A stretch of DNA of 64,000 nt from Acidobacteriota bacterium (GTDB lineage: Bacteria > Acidobacteriota > Vicinamibacteria > Vicinamibacterales > 2-12-FULL-66-21): positions 62,001-126,000 of the forward strand of contig QHWT01000074.1 of the NCBI GenBank assembly GCA_003222675.1, read 5' to 3'. The notes beneath the pieces are model-generated. The model was not told the DNA's origin, ran no database searches, and saw only the letters and a list, made by a program, of their open reading frames with translations. The translations under genes and the position numbers were made by a program. Shown piece by piece: positions 43,836-55,721 of this stretch (position 1 is the first letter of the stretch; each line of letters starts with the position of its first letter).

Positions 43836-45005
43836 TTAGAGGCTCTCGCCCTGCCGCGCGGCTCGTGTCAGCGCCCACCAGGTCACTGCGACGACCGGCG
43901 TCATCCACAGAAATGCCGCCTGGGGCACGTGAGCGGCGTGCATGCCAAAGGCCAGCGACGACACCGCGAGAAATACGGCTCCGCCGGCCACAGCCAGAGA
44001 TGGCCGAGAGATCCGCGCGAGCAACGCTGCCAGCGCAACGATCGGTACGAGCAGGACCACGAGATCGAAGGCCCATCCACCATATGACGTCAGGAGACAG
44101 GAGATGATTACGAGTCCTGGCATCTGACGGCGCCAGTCCCAGTCCTGGCGCCGACTGTGCCACAGCCACACCACCGCGGCAGCGCCCAGAGCCGTCGGCA
44201 CGTACTGCGGCCAGCTTCCCTGCGTGCGCGAGAGCACTCGCAACACAGTCGCGATATTGGGAGACTCGAACGTCAGCGTCGGCGGGCTGGAGGCCATCAG
44301 ATCGAAGTACTCCTTGAAAACGCGCGGGTTCGTGGACATGGCGGCCACGGTACTGCCGACAACGCACGTCGCAGCTCCGGCAAGCACCTTCCATCTTCGA
44401 TCGAAACACACCCAGAGGACGAACGGCACCCAGACCAGCGCCACGAGTTGCGGTTTCACCGCCGTCAACGCAAGGAACGCTCCTGCGGCGAAATCACGGC
44501 GGCCGAGCACACACCACACGAATCCGACGAATCCAAGAAGGATGACAGGGCTCAACTGACCGAAGCGGAGCGCAAGCACCGTCGGCGACCAGAGCAGCGC
44601 GAGGAACCACGCGCGCATCGTGCGCTCCGGCGCGCCGCCATAGAGAATCCAGAGGCGCGATGCAGACCACAGCGTGAGGAACAGTTGCAGCGGCAGCCAG
44701 ATCGATCGCGCGAGCCGGAAATCGAACGCGCCCATCGGCATCGCGAGCGCGAGCGTCCACGGCGGGTTGTACATCATGACCGGCTCCGGGTCCGTCCACC
44801 CGATGTGTTGCTGCGCTCGAAGCATCGCGCCCGGGTCGTAGGGGTTGGCTCCCGCTGCATTCAGCCGTCCGGCGGCCCAGTACTCGCCGAAGTCCTCGAG
44901 TGGCCAGCGGATGTTCGAAGCGGCAAGGACAATCGCGAGCACGACGAGCGTGGCAGCGAGCATCGGCCCGCCGGCGCGTCGAGAAGGAACGCCCGTGTCG
45001 GTCAT
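43836..45005 (-). CDS. GT87-family (DUF2029) integral membrane glycosyltransferase
   Basis: The 389-residue product has about ten hydrophobic spans and the GT87 layout: DFGEYWAAGRLNAAGANPYDPGAMLRAQ (donor/acid motif after TM1), MMYNPPWTLALAMPMGAF, LRFGQLSPVILLGFVGF and the central LTAVKPQLVALVWVPFVL. Family members are polyprenyl-phosphate-mannose-dependent mannosyltransferases in Actinobacteria. The acceptor here is unknown. First gene of the GT87-MFS-esterase unit. Confidence 0.85.
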   Translation of the reverse strand: MTDTGVPSRRAGGPMLAATLVVLAIVLAASNIRWPLEDFGEYWAAGRLNAAGANPYDPGAMLRAQQHIGWTDPEPVMMYNPPWTLALAMPMGAFDFRLARSIWLPLQLFLTLWSASRLWILYGGAPERTMRAWFLALLWSPTVLALRFGQLSPVILLGFVGFVWCVLGRRDFAAGAFLALTAVKPQLVALVWVPFVLWVCFDRRWKVLAGAATCVVGSTVAAMSTNPRVFKEYFDLMASSPPTLTFESPNIATVLRVLSRTQGSWPQYVPTALGAAAVVWLWHSRRQDWDWRRQMPGLVIISCLLTSYGGWAFDLVVLLVPIVALAALLARISRPSLAVAGGAVFLAVSSLAFGMHAAHVPQAAFLWMTPVVAVTWWALTRAARQGESL

Positions 45006-45098
45006 GCGGTGTGCAACCCAGTCTACGCGAACCTTTGAAGCCGGCTCGTGCTATGACTGGAGGTGAGCTGCCTGGCCTGCAGATGAAGGAGTAGTCGC

Positions 45099-46049
45099 AT
45101 GAATCGGTTCCTCACGCGCGGGACACTGGTCCTCTGTGCCCTTGGCGTGCTCGGTGCGGCCGCGCGGCAGCAACAGACGTTTCGCGGCGGAAGCGATACC
45201 GTCCGCGTCTTCGTGACCGTCACGGATCGGGACGGCCGGCTCGTCACGACGCTCACACGGGACAACTTCGAAGTGCGCGACGAAGGAAAGCCGCAGCCGA
45301 TCACGCAATTCGACAACAGGCCCCAACCCATCCGTCTCATCGTGATGCTGGATGTGTCCGGCAGCATGGAGGGCAACCTGCCGCTGCTGCGCGCTGGCGG
45401 GGCGCAGCTCTTCGCGCGTCTTCTCACGGACGACGTCGCGCGCGTCGGCGCGTTCGGACACGAGGTCACCATCAGCCCGGTATTCACACATAATCCCGAC
45501 GAGCTCAGCGCGGCGCTCCCGACCGCGATCGCGCCCGATGCGCCGACACCGCTCTGGCGCGGAATCGACCAGGCACTGAGTGCGTTCGGTGACGGGGACG
45601 ACAAGCGCAAGGTGATTCTCGTGCTCAGCGACGGGAAGGACACAGGCCCGCTGACCTTTCGTCAGCGTGTCGTCAGCCAGGCGGACGTCATCGACCGCGC
45701 CCGCCGCGAAGACGCGATGATCTACGCGGTTGGCATGCGCAGCCGGAGCACGCGATCGATCCCGCCGGGGATGGGACCTGGCGGTCTGCAGGCGGCCCTG
45801 CTGGCGGATATGCCCGATCCCGGTCTCGCGCGCGTCGCCGAGGAGAGTGGCGGGGGCTACACCGAAATTCGTTTCGGGCAGGATCTCGGCTCCGCCTTTG
45901 CTGGAGTCGCCGACGAGCTACACACCCAGTATCTTCTCGGCTACGCGGCTCCCAAACGCGATGGCAAAGTACATGGAATCAACGTGCGAGTCAGCCAGGG
46001 AGGGTTGAAGCCGCGAGCGCGCAAAAGCTACGTCGCACCGAAAGAATAA
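45099..46049 (+). CDS. VWFA domain-containing secreted protein
   Basis: The 316-residue product has a signal (GTLVLCALGVLGAAA) and the acidobacterial VWFA-related layout: VRVFVTVTDRDGRLVTTLTRDNFEVRDEGKPQPITQF, then the MIDAS IVMLDVSGSMEGN, a later TPLWRGIDQAL, and VILVLSDGKDTG. It ends GYAAPKRDGKVHGINVRVSQGGLKPRARKSYVAP. Probably an adhesion or protein-interaction module on the cell surface or in the periplasm. AAGGAG lies 7 nt before the ATG. Confidence 0.88.
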   Translation: MNRFLTRGTLVLCALGVLGAAARQQQTFRGGSDTVRVFVTVTDRDGRLVTTLTRDNFEVRDEGKPQPITQFDNRPQPIRLIVMLDVSGSMEGNLPLLRAGGAQLFARLLTDDVARVGAFGHEVTISPVFTHNPDELSAALPTAIAPDAPTPLWRGIDQALSAFGDGDDKRKVILVLSDGKDTGPLTFRQRVVSQADVIDRARREDAMIYAVGMRSRSTRSIPPGMGPGGLQAALLADMPDPGLARVAEESGGGYTEIRFGQDLGSAFAGVADELHTQYLLGYAAPKRDGKVHGINVRVSQGGLKPRARKSYVAPKE

Positions 46050-46109
46050 CTAACGAGATCTCCGTCGTCGACGGTCGATCTTGCCCGATCACGTTGTCAA
46101 CGCGGTCAT

Positions 46110-46270
46110 TCCTGAAATGCCGGCGGGACGCTAAATCCACCGACAAGATCTGGCTCCAAAGACGCCCCTGCACGTTTCAGCTCCGAGATCGTCTCCTCGT
46201 ACAACGTGCCGATATCTGATGCGACAGGCGCGATGTCGTCATTGACGACTATTTCGCAAACGTCCGTCTG
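46110..46270 (-). pseudogene. Remnant of an amidase-like gene
   Basis: On the minus strand one frame reads DVCEIVVNDDIAPVASDIG, then TLYEETISELKRAGASLEP and DLVGGFSVPPAFQE before a stop. The segment resembles an internal part of amidase-signature enzymes, but the active-site Ser/Lys region and both ends are missing. No start or ribosome binding site. Nothing else is seen in 46050-46285. Confidence 0.35.
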
Positions 46271-46285
46271 TTTTGATTGCGGTCG

Positions 46286-47515
46286 TCAGCGATGACGCCC
46301 GAACGCGAACAGATCGTGATCGGCTGAATGGACGCCTTGCCATTGTTCCAGGAGCATGCGGGCGGCGAGGAATCCGAATGTCATTCCGTTGCCGCCGTAC
46401 CCGAGCGCGAAGAGATGATTCGGATATCGCTGGTGCGGTCCGATATAGGGGAGGCCGTCAGGTGTCATCGCGAACAAGCCCTCCCAGGCATAGTCGATGC
46501 CCAGATCGGACAGAGCGGGAAGCAGCGCTTCAAAATACTCGCGCAGCTCTCGCGTGCCTTTCCTGAACGCGGCAGTACGTCCGCGGCCGGCCACGACCGG
46601 ACGATCTTCTCCTCCGAGGAGAAGACGCTGATCCGGAGTCCAACGTGCGTAGTGATAGGGCCGTGCCAGTTCCCACAACATCACAGAATCGAGGCCGAGC
46701 TCCCAGTGCTGCTGCCTGGTGATCCGCTTCGTCGCGAGCACGTAAGTCCGATAGAGGCGAAATCGTCCGATCAACGGTTGAAAGATCGGGGTCGCGTATC
46801 CGGTCGCGATGACAACCTGTCGGGCCGTTAGCGTTCCACCGGGTGTCACCACGCGGACGCCCTGGCGCGCGGAGTCGATCCGTTGCACAGGGGAGTGTTC
46901 GAAGATGGCCGCGCCGGAACGCTCCGCCGAGCGCAGGAGTCCAACACAGGCTTTATAGGGATTGAGTTGCGCGTTACCGCGTGTGCGAATCGCGCCGCGT
47001 CCTGAGATGCCGGTCAATCGCCGCAGCGCACCCGGCGTCAGCCACTCCCCCGAAAACCCAGCCTTACATCGGCGTGCGTACTCGCCTCGCAATTGCTGGA
47101 CTCTGTCGGGCCCTATCGTGTAGTAAATCGAATCCTGCTCTGTCAGTTCACACGCGATACCAACACGTCGGACCGTCTTTACGAAGTCGCGCGCGGCGAA
47201 CGCACTGAGCTCCCAGATGCGCTGCGCTTTTGCCGCGCCGTATCGCCGTCCGAGTTCCGTGAGCCCCATGTCGAGCTCTTGCAACAGCAACGCGGTGCTT
47301 GCCGCCGTGCTGCCGCGGCCCACCAATGCGGCTTCAACGAGAGCCACGCGAACTCCCGCGTTCGCGAACGTCAACGCGACGGCGCTGCCGGTGATGCCGC
47401 CGCCCACGATCGCGACGTCGACATCCTGGTGTGCCTTCAACGATTGGTAGGTCTGCCTTGGTGTGCGGGTGTCTCTTCCCAGCCATACAGGCCGGCCCAA
47501 TCGCAACTGCGTCAT
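46286..47515 (-). CDS. FAD-dependent oxidoreductase (DAO family)
   Basis: The 409-residue product has an intact dinucleotide fold [43 protein letters not shown]. It continues [25 protein letters not shown] and ends with the family C-terminus [45 protein letters not shown]. Relatives oxidise amines or amino acids. It is divergent, 52 bp away, from a related FAD-Rieske gene, so the two look like diverged paralogues. Confidence 0.87.
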   Translation of the reverse strand: MTQLRLGRPVWLGRDTRTPRQTYQSLKAHQDVDVAIVGGGITGSAVALTFANAGVRVALVEAALVGRGSTAASTALLLQELDMGLTELGRRYGAAKAQRIWELSAFAARDFVKTVRRVGIACELTEQDSIYYTIGPDRVQQLRGEYARRCKAGFSGEWLTPGALRRLTGISGRGAIRTRGNAQLNPYKACVGLLRSAERSGAAIFEHSPVQRIDSARQGVRVVTPGGTLTARQVVIATGYATPIFQPLIGRFRLYRTYVLATKRITRQQHWELGLDSVMLWELARPYHYARWTPDQRLLLGGEDRPVVAGRGRTAAFRKGTRELREYFEALLPALSDLGIDYAWEGLFAMTPDGLPYIGPHQRYPNHLFALGYGGNGMTFGFLAARMLLEQWQGVHSADHDLFAFGRHR

Positions 47516-47567
47516 GCGGCGGGTTCATCTTGGCGGGCCTCTTGCTTGCCGTCAAGTGGAGGACTGC

Positions 47568-49038
47568 ATGCCTCAGCGCACGAGCGCTCCGCCAGACACC
47601 ACGCCTTACTGGAGCGACTCCGCCTCGCTCTCGACATTTCCCAAAGTTCAGCCTCACGAAAGCTGGAAAGTCGGTTGCCCTGCTCGAACGCGAGAGGTGC
47701 GCGCAAATCGATACGGGTCACACATCCGCGCACCTGACGATGGTGACCGACGAGCGTCTCGTCACCCTGGTGAAGCGTTTCGGTCGTGACCACGCGCAGG
47801 CCATGTGGGACGCGGGACTCGCAGCGATCTCGCAGATCGATTCCATCATCCGTGAGCATCGGATCGACTGCGCGTTTGAATGGGTCGATGCGTACCTCCA
47901 TGCACCGCCTGGCAGCGTCGAGCGGAGCGAGACCGTCACGTTCGAGGAGGAGGCGATGCTTGCCGCCGATCTCGGCTTCGACGCGACGTTCGTCCACGAG
48001 GTGCCATTCGTGTTGAGGCCCGGGATTCGATTCGATGGTCAGGCGCGCTTTCATCCACGCAGATATCTTGCGGGTCTTGGCCGTGCTATCCGCAAGGCCG
48101 GCGGCCATATCTACGAGCACAGTGCCGCCGACGAGTTCTGTGCAGGACCGCTTGGCGTAAAGGCCAAAGGCTGCACGCTGACGTGCAATGACATCATCCT
48201 GGCGACTCACAATCCGCTCGTGGGTGTGAGCGGCATCGCGAGCGCCACGGAATTTCAAACGAAGCTCGCGCTATATACGAGCTATGTCATCGCCGGACGT
48301 GTGCCTTGTGGGACGATCCCTGATGCACTCTTCTGGGATACGTCGGATCCGTATCACTATTTGAGAGTAGAGACGCATCGTGACTACGATCTGATCATCT
48401 TCGGCGGAGAGGATCACAAGACGGGACAGGTCGGGAGCACGACTGAATGCTACGACCGTCTCACGGAAACGGTCACGACGCTCCTTCCAGAAATCGATGT
48501 GACGCACCGCTGGTCGGGTCAAGTCATCGAAACGCCCGACGGTCTGCCGTACATCGGTCAGGCCGCCGAGCACCAGTACATCGCTACTGGATTCTCCGGC
48601 AACGGGATGACGTTTGGGACGCTGGGAGCGATGATCGCGTCGGATGCCATTCTCGGTCGACCGAATCCGTGGGCAGACTTATTCGAGCCCGGACGTTCCG
48701 CGCTCCGGCGGCAGGCCTGGGAATACATCAAAGAGAACGCCGACTATCCTTACTACCTGATCCGCGATCGATTTGCCGGGGCTGCAGGTCGATCCTTGCG
48801 AGCCGTGAAGCGCGGACACGGCACAGTGATCACACGTGAGGGAACGAAGGTCGCCGCTTATCGCGACGAAAGTGGAGCGACGACGCTGCGGTCTGCGACG
48901 TGCACGCACATGGGCTGTGTCGTTGCCTGGAATGATGCCGAGCGTACCTGGGACTGTCCATGCCACGGCTCGAGATTCAAACCGAACGGCGCTGTCCTAT
49001 CCGGCCCTGCCGAATCTCCATTGTCTGAAATCGAGTAG
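47568..49038 (+). pseudogene. FAD-dependent oxidoreductase with Rieske domain, N-terminal deletion and frameshift
   Basis: ATG 47568 has GGAGG 5 nt upstream and opens [30 protein letters not shown]. The frame then shifts: from about 47652 the coding frame reads [34 protein letters not shown]. The segment between these (normally VDVxVVGGGITGLTAAYLL) is absent, so the FAD-binding GxGxxG is lost by a deletion of about 65 bp. The rest is intact: [26 protein letters not shown] and a C-terminal Rieske [2Fe-2S] domain with CTHMGCVV and CPCHGSRF. As drawn it cannot make a working flavoprotein. Confidence 0.85.
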
Positions 49039-49047
49039 CCGACGCCT

Positions 49048-49248
49048 ATGCCGTTCAAGAGCCAGGCACAGAGGCGTAAATTCGCGCAGCTTCTCGTCGA
49101 GGGGAAGATCTCGAATGAGACGTTCGAGGAGTGGAATCGTGAAACGGGAGGCAGGAAGCTTCCCGAACGAGCAGCGCGCAAGACGTCTGGCCGGAAGAAG
49201 GTCAAGACGATACGTAAAAAGCGAACCGCGTCCAAGCGGCGCGGCTGA
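49048..49248 (+). CDS. Small basic protein of unknown function
   Basis: A 66-residue product: MPFKSQAQRRKFAQLLVEG, then KISNETFEEWNRETGGRKLP and a Lys/Arg-rich tail (GRKKVKTIRKKRTASKRRG). The MPFKSxAQRRKF start is a recognisable recurring motif of small bacterial and phage-like proteins. The tail suggests nucleic-acid binding. It begins 9 bp after the FAD-Rieske gene. Confidence 0.7.
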   Translation: MPFKSQAQRRKFAQLLVEGKISNETFEEWNRETGGRKLPERAARKTSGRKKVKTIRKKRTASKRRG

Positions 49249-49386
49249 ACGAACGGCTTACCAATCTCTTGCTCGATGGGGTCCATAGGTTTGGACGTCC
49301 TCCGGCGCGGCTTCCGCTGGTGTCCCTGGAGCGCGCAAAACAGACGTGCAGCTGTTTGCAGCGGGAGCGATGCCAATGGGCCAAGC

Positions 49387-51924
<2,538 letters not shown>

Positions 51925-52175
51925 GGCTGCAGGTTACGGCAGCCTGCGAGGGCGGTCAATTCCGAACGCCACGTGGAGATACGGACAATCACCTTCCCGC
52001 TGCAACCGCTCGATCGCACAGTTGCCGAACGCCCGGTGCCGCACGCAACCAAGCCGGTAGTCTCTGCGGCGGCGGGAAAAGGACGAGGTCAGTGCGGTTG
52101 CATTCCGCCAGTCGCGGCACGGCCTGAGCGCGACAGCCGACTGAAATCAGTACGCCTGACTCGCCCAACACCTAC

Positions 52176-54476
52176 ATGCCTTTTCGCCGTTGTGCCATGA
52201 ACCTGCGAGTTCCCCGCGCGGCTCCGATAATCGTCGGCGTCCTGTTGCTGGTCGTGAATGGATGCGGCGGGTCAGCGAGCACCAACGTCGTCGGGCCGTC
52301 ATCGACGAAGTGCGAGATTTCCGTCACCAGTAACCTGACGAGCGTTCCCGCCGCGGGCGGCACCGGCAAGCTGACTGTCGCGACTAATCGCGAATGTTCC
52401 TGGTCGGCGCGCGCGGACGCGGCCTGGATCAGCCTGAGCACTGCGGAAGGTCAGGGTCCCGCCGCGGTGAACTACACGGTCGCGGCGAACGCGAACGCCA
52501 CGCCGCGCCAGGGTTCAGTTGTTGTGGGCGAACAGCGGGTCGTCCTCACTCAAGAGGCTGCACCCTGTCGCTATGACGTCTCGCCGTCCAGCCGTGACGT
52601 CGACGGTGCTGGCGAACAGATCTCCGTCGCTCTGACGACTTTGAACGGTTGCGCGTGGACGGCGCGAAGCGACGCCGAATGGATCGGCGTTGCGCGACCG
52701 GCGGCCGGCCAGGGAAGTGCCTCGGTGCAGTTCGACGTCGGCCAGAATCCCGGCCCCGTTCGCAGCGGGACCGTGACCCTGGGCGGCCAGATAGTGCGCA
52801 TCAACCAGGCACCCATCGGACAACCATCGCCTGTGCCACCGATGCCGGCGCCATCGCCGACGCCTCCCGCTCCACCGCCCACACCACCCGCACCGCCTAC
52901 GCCTACGCCTACCCCTGCGCCGACCTGCGCGTACACCGTGTCCCCTACGCGCAAGACCGTCGCGGCGTCGGGAGAAGCAGTGACGGTCAATGTTACGGCT
53001 GCGAGCGACTGCTCGTGGACCGCCAGGAATAGCGCGGCCTGGATCAGTATCACCGCGGGAGAGAGCGGATCGGGCAACGGTTCGGTTCAAGTCACGGTCA
53101 GCGCGAACGGCGGCGCTGCACGGTCGGCGAACCTCACGGTCGCAGGGCAGAGCGTCACACTCGAGCAATCGGCCGCAGCGGCGCCAACGGTACCCGTCTG
53201 CACCTACACTGTCGCCCCGACGAATCCATCAGCCGGCCGCGATGAGACCGCCATCACGATCACGGTGGGCGCTCCCGACAATTGCACATGGACGGCCGCA
53301 AGCCAAGCGGGATGGATCACCATTACTGACGGCCGGACCGGATCGGGTAACGGCACCGCGCGCCTGGTCGTGGCGAGTAATGGCGGGCCATCCCGCAGTG
53401 GCAGCGTGATCATTGCCGGTAAGACGTTGACGGTGCAGCAGGACGGCGTCGCCTGCACCTCCAGCATCAAGCCCGGCTCCTACCATGCAGGCCGCGGCCC
53501 GGACGACGTGTCGGTGAGCGTGACCGCCGACGACGGTTGCGCGTGGACCGCGGCAAGTAACGCGAGTTGGGTGAGCGTAGCTGAGGGACGCGCCGGATCT
53601 GGAAACGGAACCGTCCGGCTGCTCGTCGAGCCAAACAGCGGCGCTCCTCGGACCGCCAGCCTCACGATTGCGGGGCGCCCGTTCACCCTGGATCAAGACG
53701 GACCAGACTGCCGGAACCGTATCGATCCGCCATCCCAGAATATCGGGTCCGGCGCGGCTGATGTCGTTGTGACCGTGAATGCGCAGCCCGCGTGCACGTG
53801 GACGGCGGCGAGCGTGGCCTCATGGATCACGATCGCTGACGGCCGCGGCGGAACGGGCAACGGGTCAGTCCGCCTGACCATCGCTTCGAACGACACAGGG
53901 GCACCGAGAACCGGAACCGCAACGATCGCCGGAGAGACCTTCACCGTCGTTCAGGCTGGACTCACCTGCAGTTACGGGATCTCACCGACGCGCTACCACG
54001 CAGGGCGCGGTCCCGACGATGTGCGCGTGAACGTCTCCGCCCAGGGGGGCTGTGCATGGACCGCCACGGGCGACACCGCCTGGGTCTCGATTGCCGAAGG
54101 GCGCACCGGGTCAGGGAACGGTATCGTGCGGCTGATCGTCCAGGCGAACAGCGGCGCCGCACGCGCCGCCAACATCACGATCGCCGGTCAGGCCTTTACG
54201 CTCGAACAGGCGGCGGGATGCAACCTGAGCATCAAGCCAACGAACTATCACTCCGGGCGTGGTCCCGACGACATCCGGATCACCGTCACGGCGGACGCAG
54301 GCTGCACGTGGACCGCGACTAGCGAAGTATCGTGGGTCACCGTCGCCGAAGGGGGCGAAGGATCGGGCACCGGCACGGTTCGGCTGCTGGTGCTACCGAA
54401 CAACGACGAAGCGCGGAGCACGATTCTGACAATTGCGGGCGAGCCATTCACCTTGCGGCAGGACGGCGCGAAGTAA
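52176..54476 (+). CDS. Lipoprotein with eight BACON-like repeats
   Basis: The 766-residue product has an N-terminal lipoprotein signal (APIIVGVLLLVVNGC). Eight repeats of about 85 residues follow, each with two cysteines (one near the start, one in a C[AST]WTA motif), the core [AS]WI[ST][IV]..G, a G[ST]GNG turn and an end such as FTLEQ or LTVQQ. A proline-threonine linker near residues 213-250 separates repeats 1-2 from 3-8. BACON/Bacteroides-type domains bind mucin or carbohydrate or act as spacers. Either ATG 52176 or 52197 could be the start; there is no clear ribosome binding site. 51925-52175 holds no clear gene. Confidence 0.85.
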   Translation: MPFRRCAMNLRVPRAAPIIVGVLLLVVNGCGGSASTNVVGPSSTKCEISVTSNLTSVPAAGGTGKLTVATNRECSWSARADAAWISLSTAEGQGPAAVNYTVAANANATPRQGSVVVGEQRVVLTQEAAPCRYDVSPSSRDVDGAGEQISVALTTLNGCAWTARSDAEWIGVARPAAGQGSASVQFDVGQNPGPVRSGTVTLGGQIVRINQAPIGQPSPVPPMPAPSPTPPAPPPTPPAPPTPTPTPAPTCAYTVSPTRKTVAASGEAVTVNVTAASDCSWTARNSAAWISITAGESGSGNGSVQVTVSANGGAARSANLTVAGQSVTLEQSAAAAPTVPVCTYTVAPTNPSAGRDETAITITVGAPDNCTWTAASQAGWITITDGRTGSGNGTARLVVASNGGPSRSGSVIIAGKTLTVQQDGVACTSSIKPGSYHAGRGPDDVSVSVTADDGCAWTAASNASWVSVAEGRAGSGNGTVRLLVEPNSGAPRTASLTIAGRPFTLDQDGPDCRNRIDPPSQNIGSGAADVVVTVNAQPACTWTAASVASWITIADGRGGTGNGSVRLTIASNDTGAPRTGTATIAGETFTVVQAGLTCSYGISPTRYHAGRGPDDVRVNVSAQGGCAWTATGDTAWVSIAEGRTGSGNGIVRLIVQANSGAARAANITIAGQAFTLEQAAGCNLSIKPTNYHSGRGPDDIRITVTADAGCTWTATSEVSWVTVAEGGEGSGTGTVRLLVLPNNDEARSTILTIAGEPFTLRQDGAK

Positions 54477-54694
54477 GAAGCCCCCAGCCAATCAGAAAAC
54501 GAAACGCTAATCGATCAAAGAGAGCGTCCACCGCTCCACAACGCGTCCTGAGGTAACCGTATCCGCTGCTTTGCCATGATTTCGTCCAATCGAACAGGTC
54601 GAGTGCTGTAACTAGAGGGCGGTACGCGGGATGCACGGAACTGCGCTCAGGGGCGGCCTTCTACCGTGACACCGATTAGCTTCGAGGAGGATCC

Positions 54695-54922
54695 ATGCCG
54701 AGCATGAGCGAGCGACGGCTGAACCTGTCCGACATCATCTTGATCGCGGCCACACGAGGCATGCTCGGCGCAGGCATCGGTCTGCTGCTGGCGGGCAAGT
54801 TGAGCAACGACCAGCGGCGCGCCGTTGGAGGAACCCTGGTGCTCGTTGGAGCGGTTACGACGATTCCGCTCGCGCTGCGAGTTTTCGGACACCAGGCTCC
54901 TTCGAGGGATCTCGCGGCGTAA
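54695..54922 (+). CDS. Small two-span membrane protein, hypothetical
   Basis: A 75-residue product with NLSDIILIAATRGMLGAGIGLLLAG and RAVGGTLVLVGAVTTIPLALRVFG as two membrane helices. GAGGAGG lies 4 nt before the ATG. No family name is certain; small proteins of this kind are common in acidobacterial genomes. The interval 54477-54694 shows no gene. Confidence 0.65.
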   Translation: MPSMSERRLNLSDIILIAATRGMLGAGIGLLLAGKLSNDQRRAVGGTLVLVGAVTTIPLALRVFGHQAPSRDLAA

Positions 54923-54936
54923 CGAATCAGCGATAG

Positions 54937-55203
54937 TTATCGCTTCAAGGCCCTCCGCCGTGACCGCGACTGGCTCTCCAGCCGAGGCGGCCGCGAGCCA
55001 GCCGCGGACCTTGCCCACGTGCGCCCAAAGAAGTCGTTGAGCAGGCGGCGAACGTCGCCAGCGCATTCAAGATAGGTGAAGTGTCCGCAGTTTCTGATCG
55101 TGACCAGGCGAGCGTTTGGAATCGCTCGCGCGATAAGCATGGCGATCTCGCCGCGGATGAAGTCCTGATCGCCGGAAATGACCAGGTCGGAATACTCAGG
55201 TCG
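54937..55203 (-). pseudogene. C-terminal fragment of an alpha/beta hydrolase
   Basis: Directly after the VOC gene's TGA, in the same frame, the minus strand reads RPEYSDLVISGDQDFIRGE, then IPNARLVTIRNCGHFTYLE and CAGDVRRLLNDFFGRTWAR to a stop. This matches only the last ~60 residues of alpha/beta hydrolases, including the catalytic-His motif GH. The N-terminal two thirds, with the nucleophile, are missing. A deletion seems to have joined it to the VOC gene. Confidence 0.65.
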
Positions 55204-55569
55204 TCAATGCTGGCTGACGGAGAGAATGTTTCCGTCCGGATCTTTGAACCAGGCGACTTTGTCGCCACCTGGCGCAGTCCACACGCCGCGTTCCTTGTCC
55301 TGGACGAATGAGTATTTTTCGAATACGACACCCCGTTCGGTGAGCAAGTCGACGACGCTTTCGATGTCGGAGACTTCCCAGCCGAGGACGGTGCTTCGCA
55401 ACGGGGTGAAGTCCGCAGCCTTCGAAATGCGGATCTGGTGGCCGCCTATTCGCACAACCAACGCAAACTGATCGAGGCTTACGAATTCGCAGCCGAGGGT
55501 ACCTTCGTAAAAGGCCTTCGCCTTGTCATAGTCTTTCGTGAGCACAAAGCCAACCATCTTTCCGAGCAT
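55204..55569 (-). CDS. VOC (glyoxalase/bleomycin-resistance) family protein
   Basis: The product (121 residues from ATG 55569) is a two-module VOC protein: MVGFVLTKDYDKAKAFYEGTLGCEF, FALVVRIGGHQIRISKA, then GWEVSDIESVVDLLTERGVVFEKYSF and the C-terminal KVAWFKDPDGNILSVSQH. Metal-binding residues are likely in the second half. The upstream frame running to 56709 is antisense to the TRAP gene and is not used. TAGGCT, with TG two bases upstream, lies 7 nt before the ATG, so it may also be leaderless. Confidence 0.88.
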   Translation of the reverse strand: MLGKMVGFVLTKDYDKAKAFYEGTLGCEFVSLDQFALVVRIGGHQIRISKAADFTPLRSTVLGWEVSDIESVVDLLTERGVVFEKYSFVQDKERGVWTAPGGDKVAWFKDPDGNILSVSQH

Positions 55570-55721
55570 GGCTCTGAGCCTATCACTTCGTCGGAGAGAC
55601 GGTAGGAGGACATCGTCAGCTCTCGGACGTGGAACACTGTCGCGGCGATCGCGGCCCGTGTTGTCGGTGTGGAGAAAGGAGCCCGTCGGCCGGTGGGTGA
55701 TCTTCCGTGACGCGAACATGA

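Noticed and set aside
51925-52175. Possible gene remnant on the minus strand between ADOP copy 4 and the BACON gene
   Set aside because: One frame reads AIERLQREGDCPYLHVAFG, which looks protein-like, but it is too short and no family could be assigned.
55204-55206. VOC TGA as a selenocysteine codon
   Set aside because: The VOC protein ends normally at this point and the downstream segment is a partial alpha/beta hydrolase without its nucleophile.
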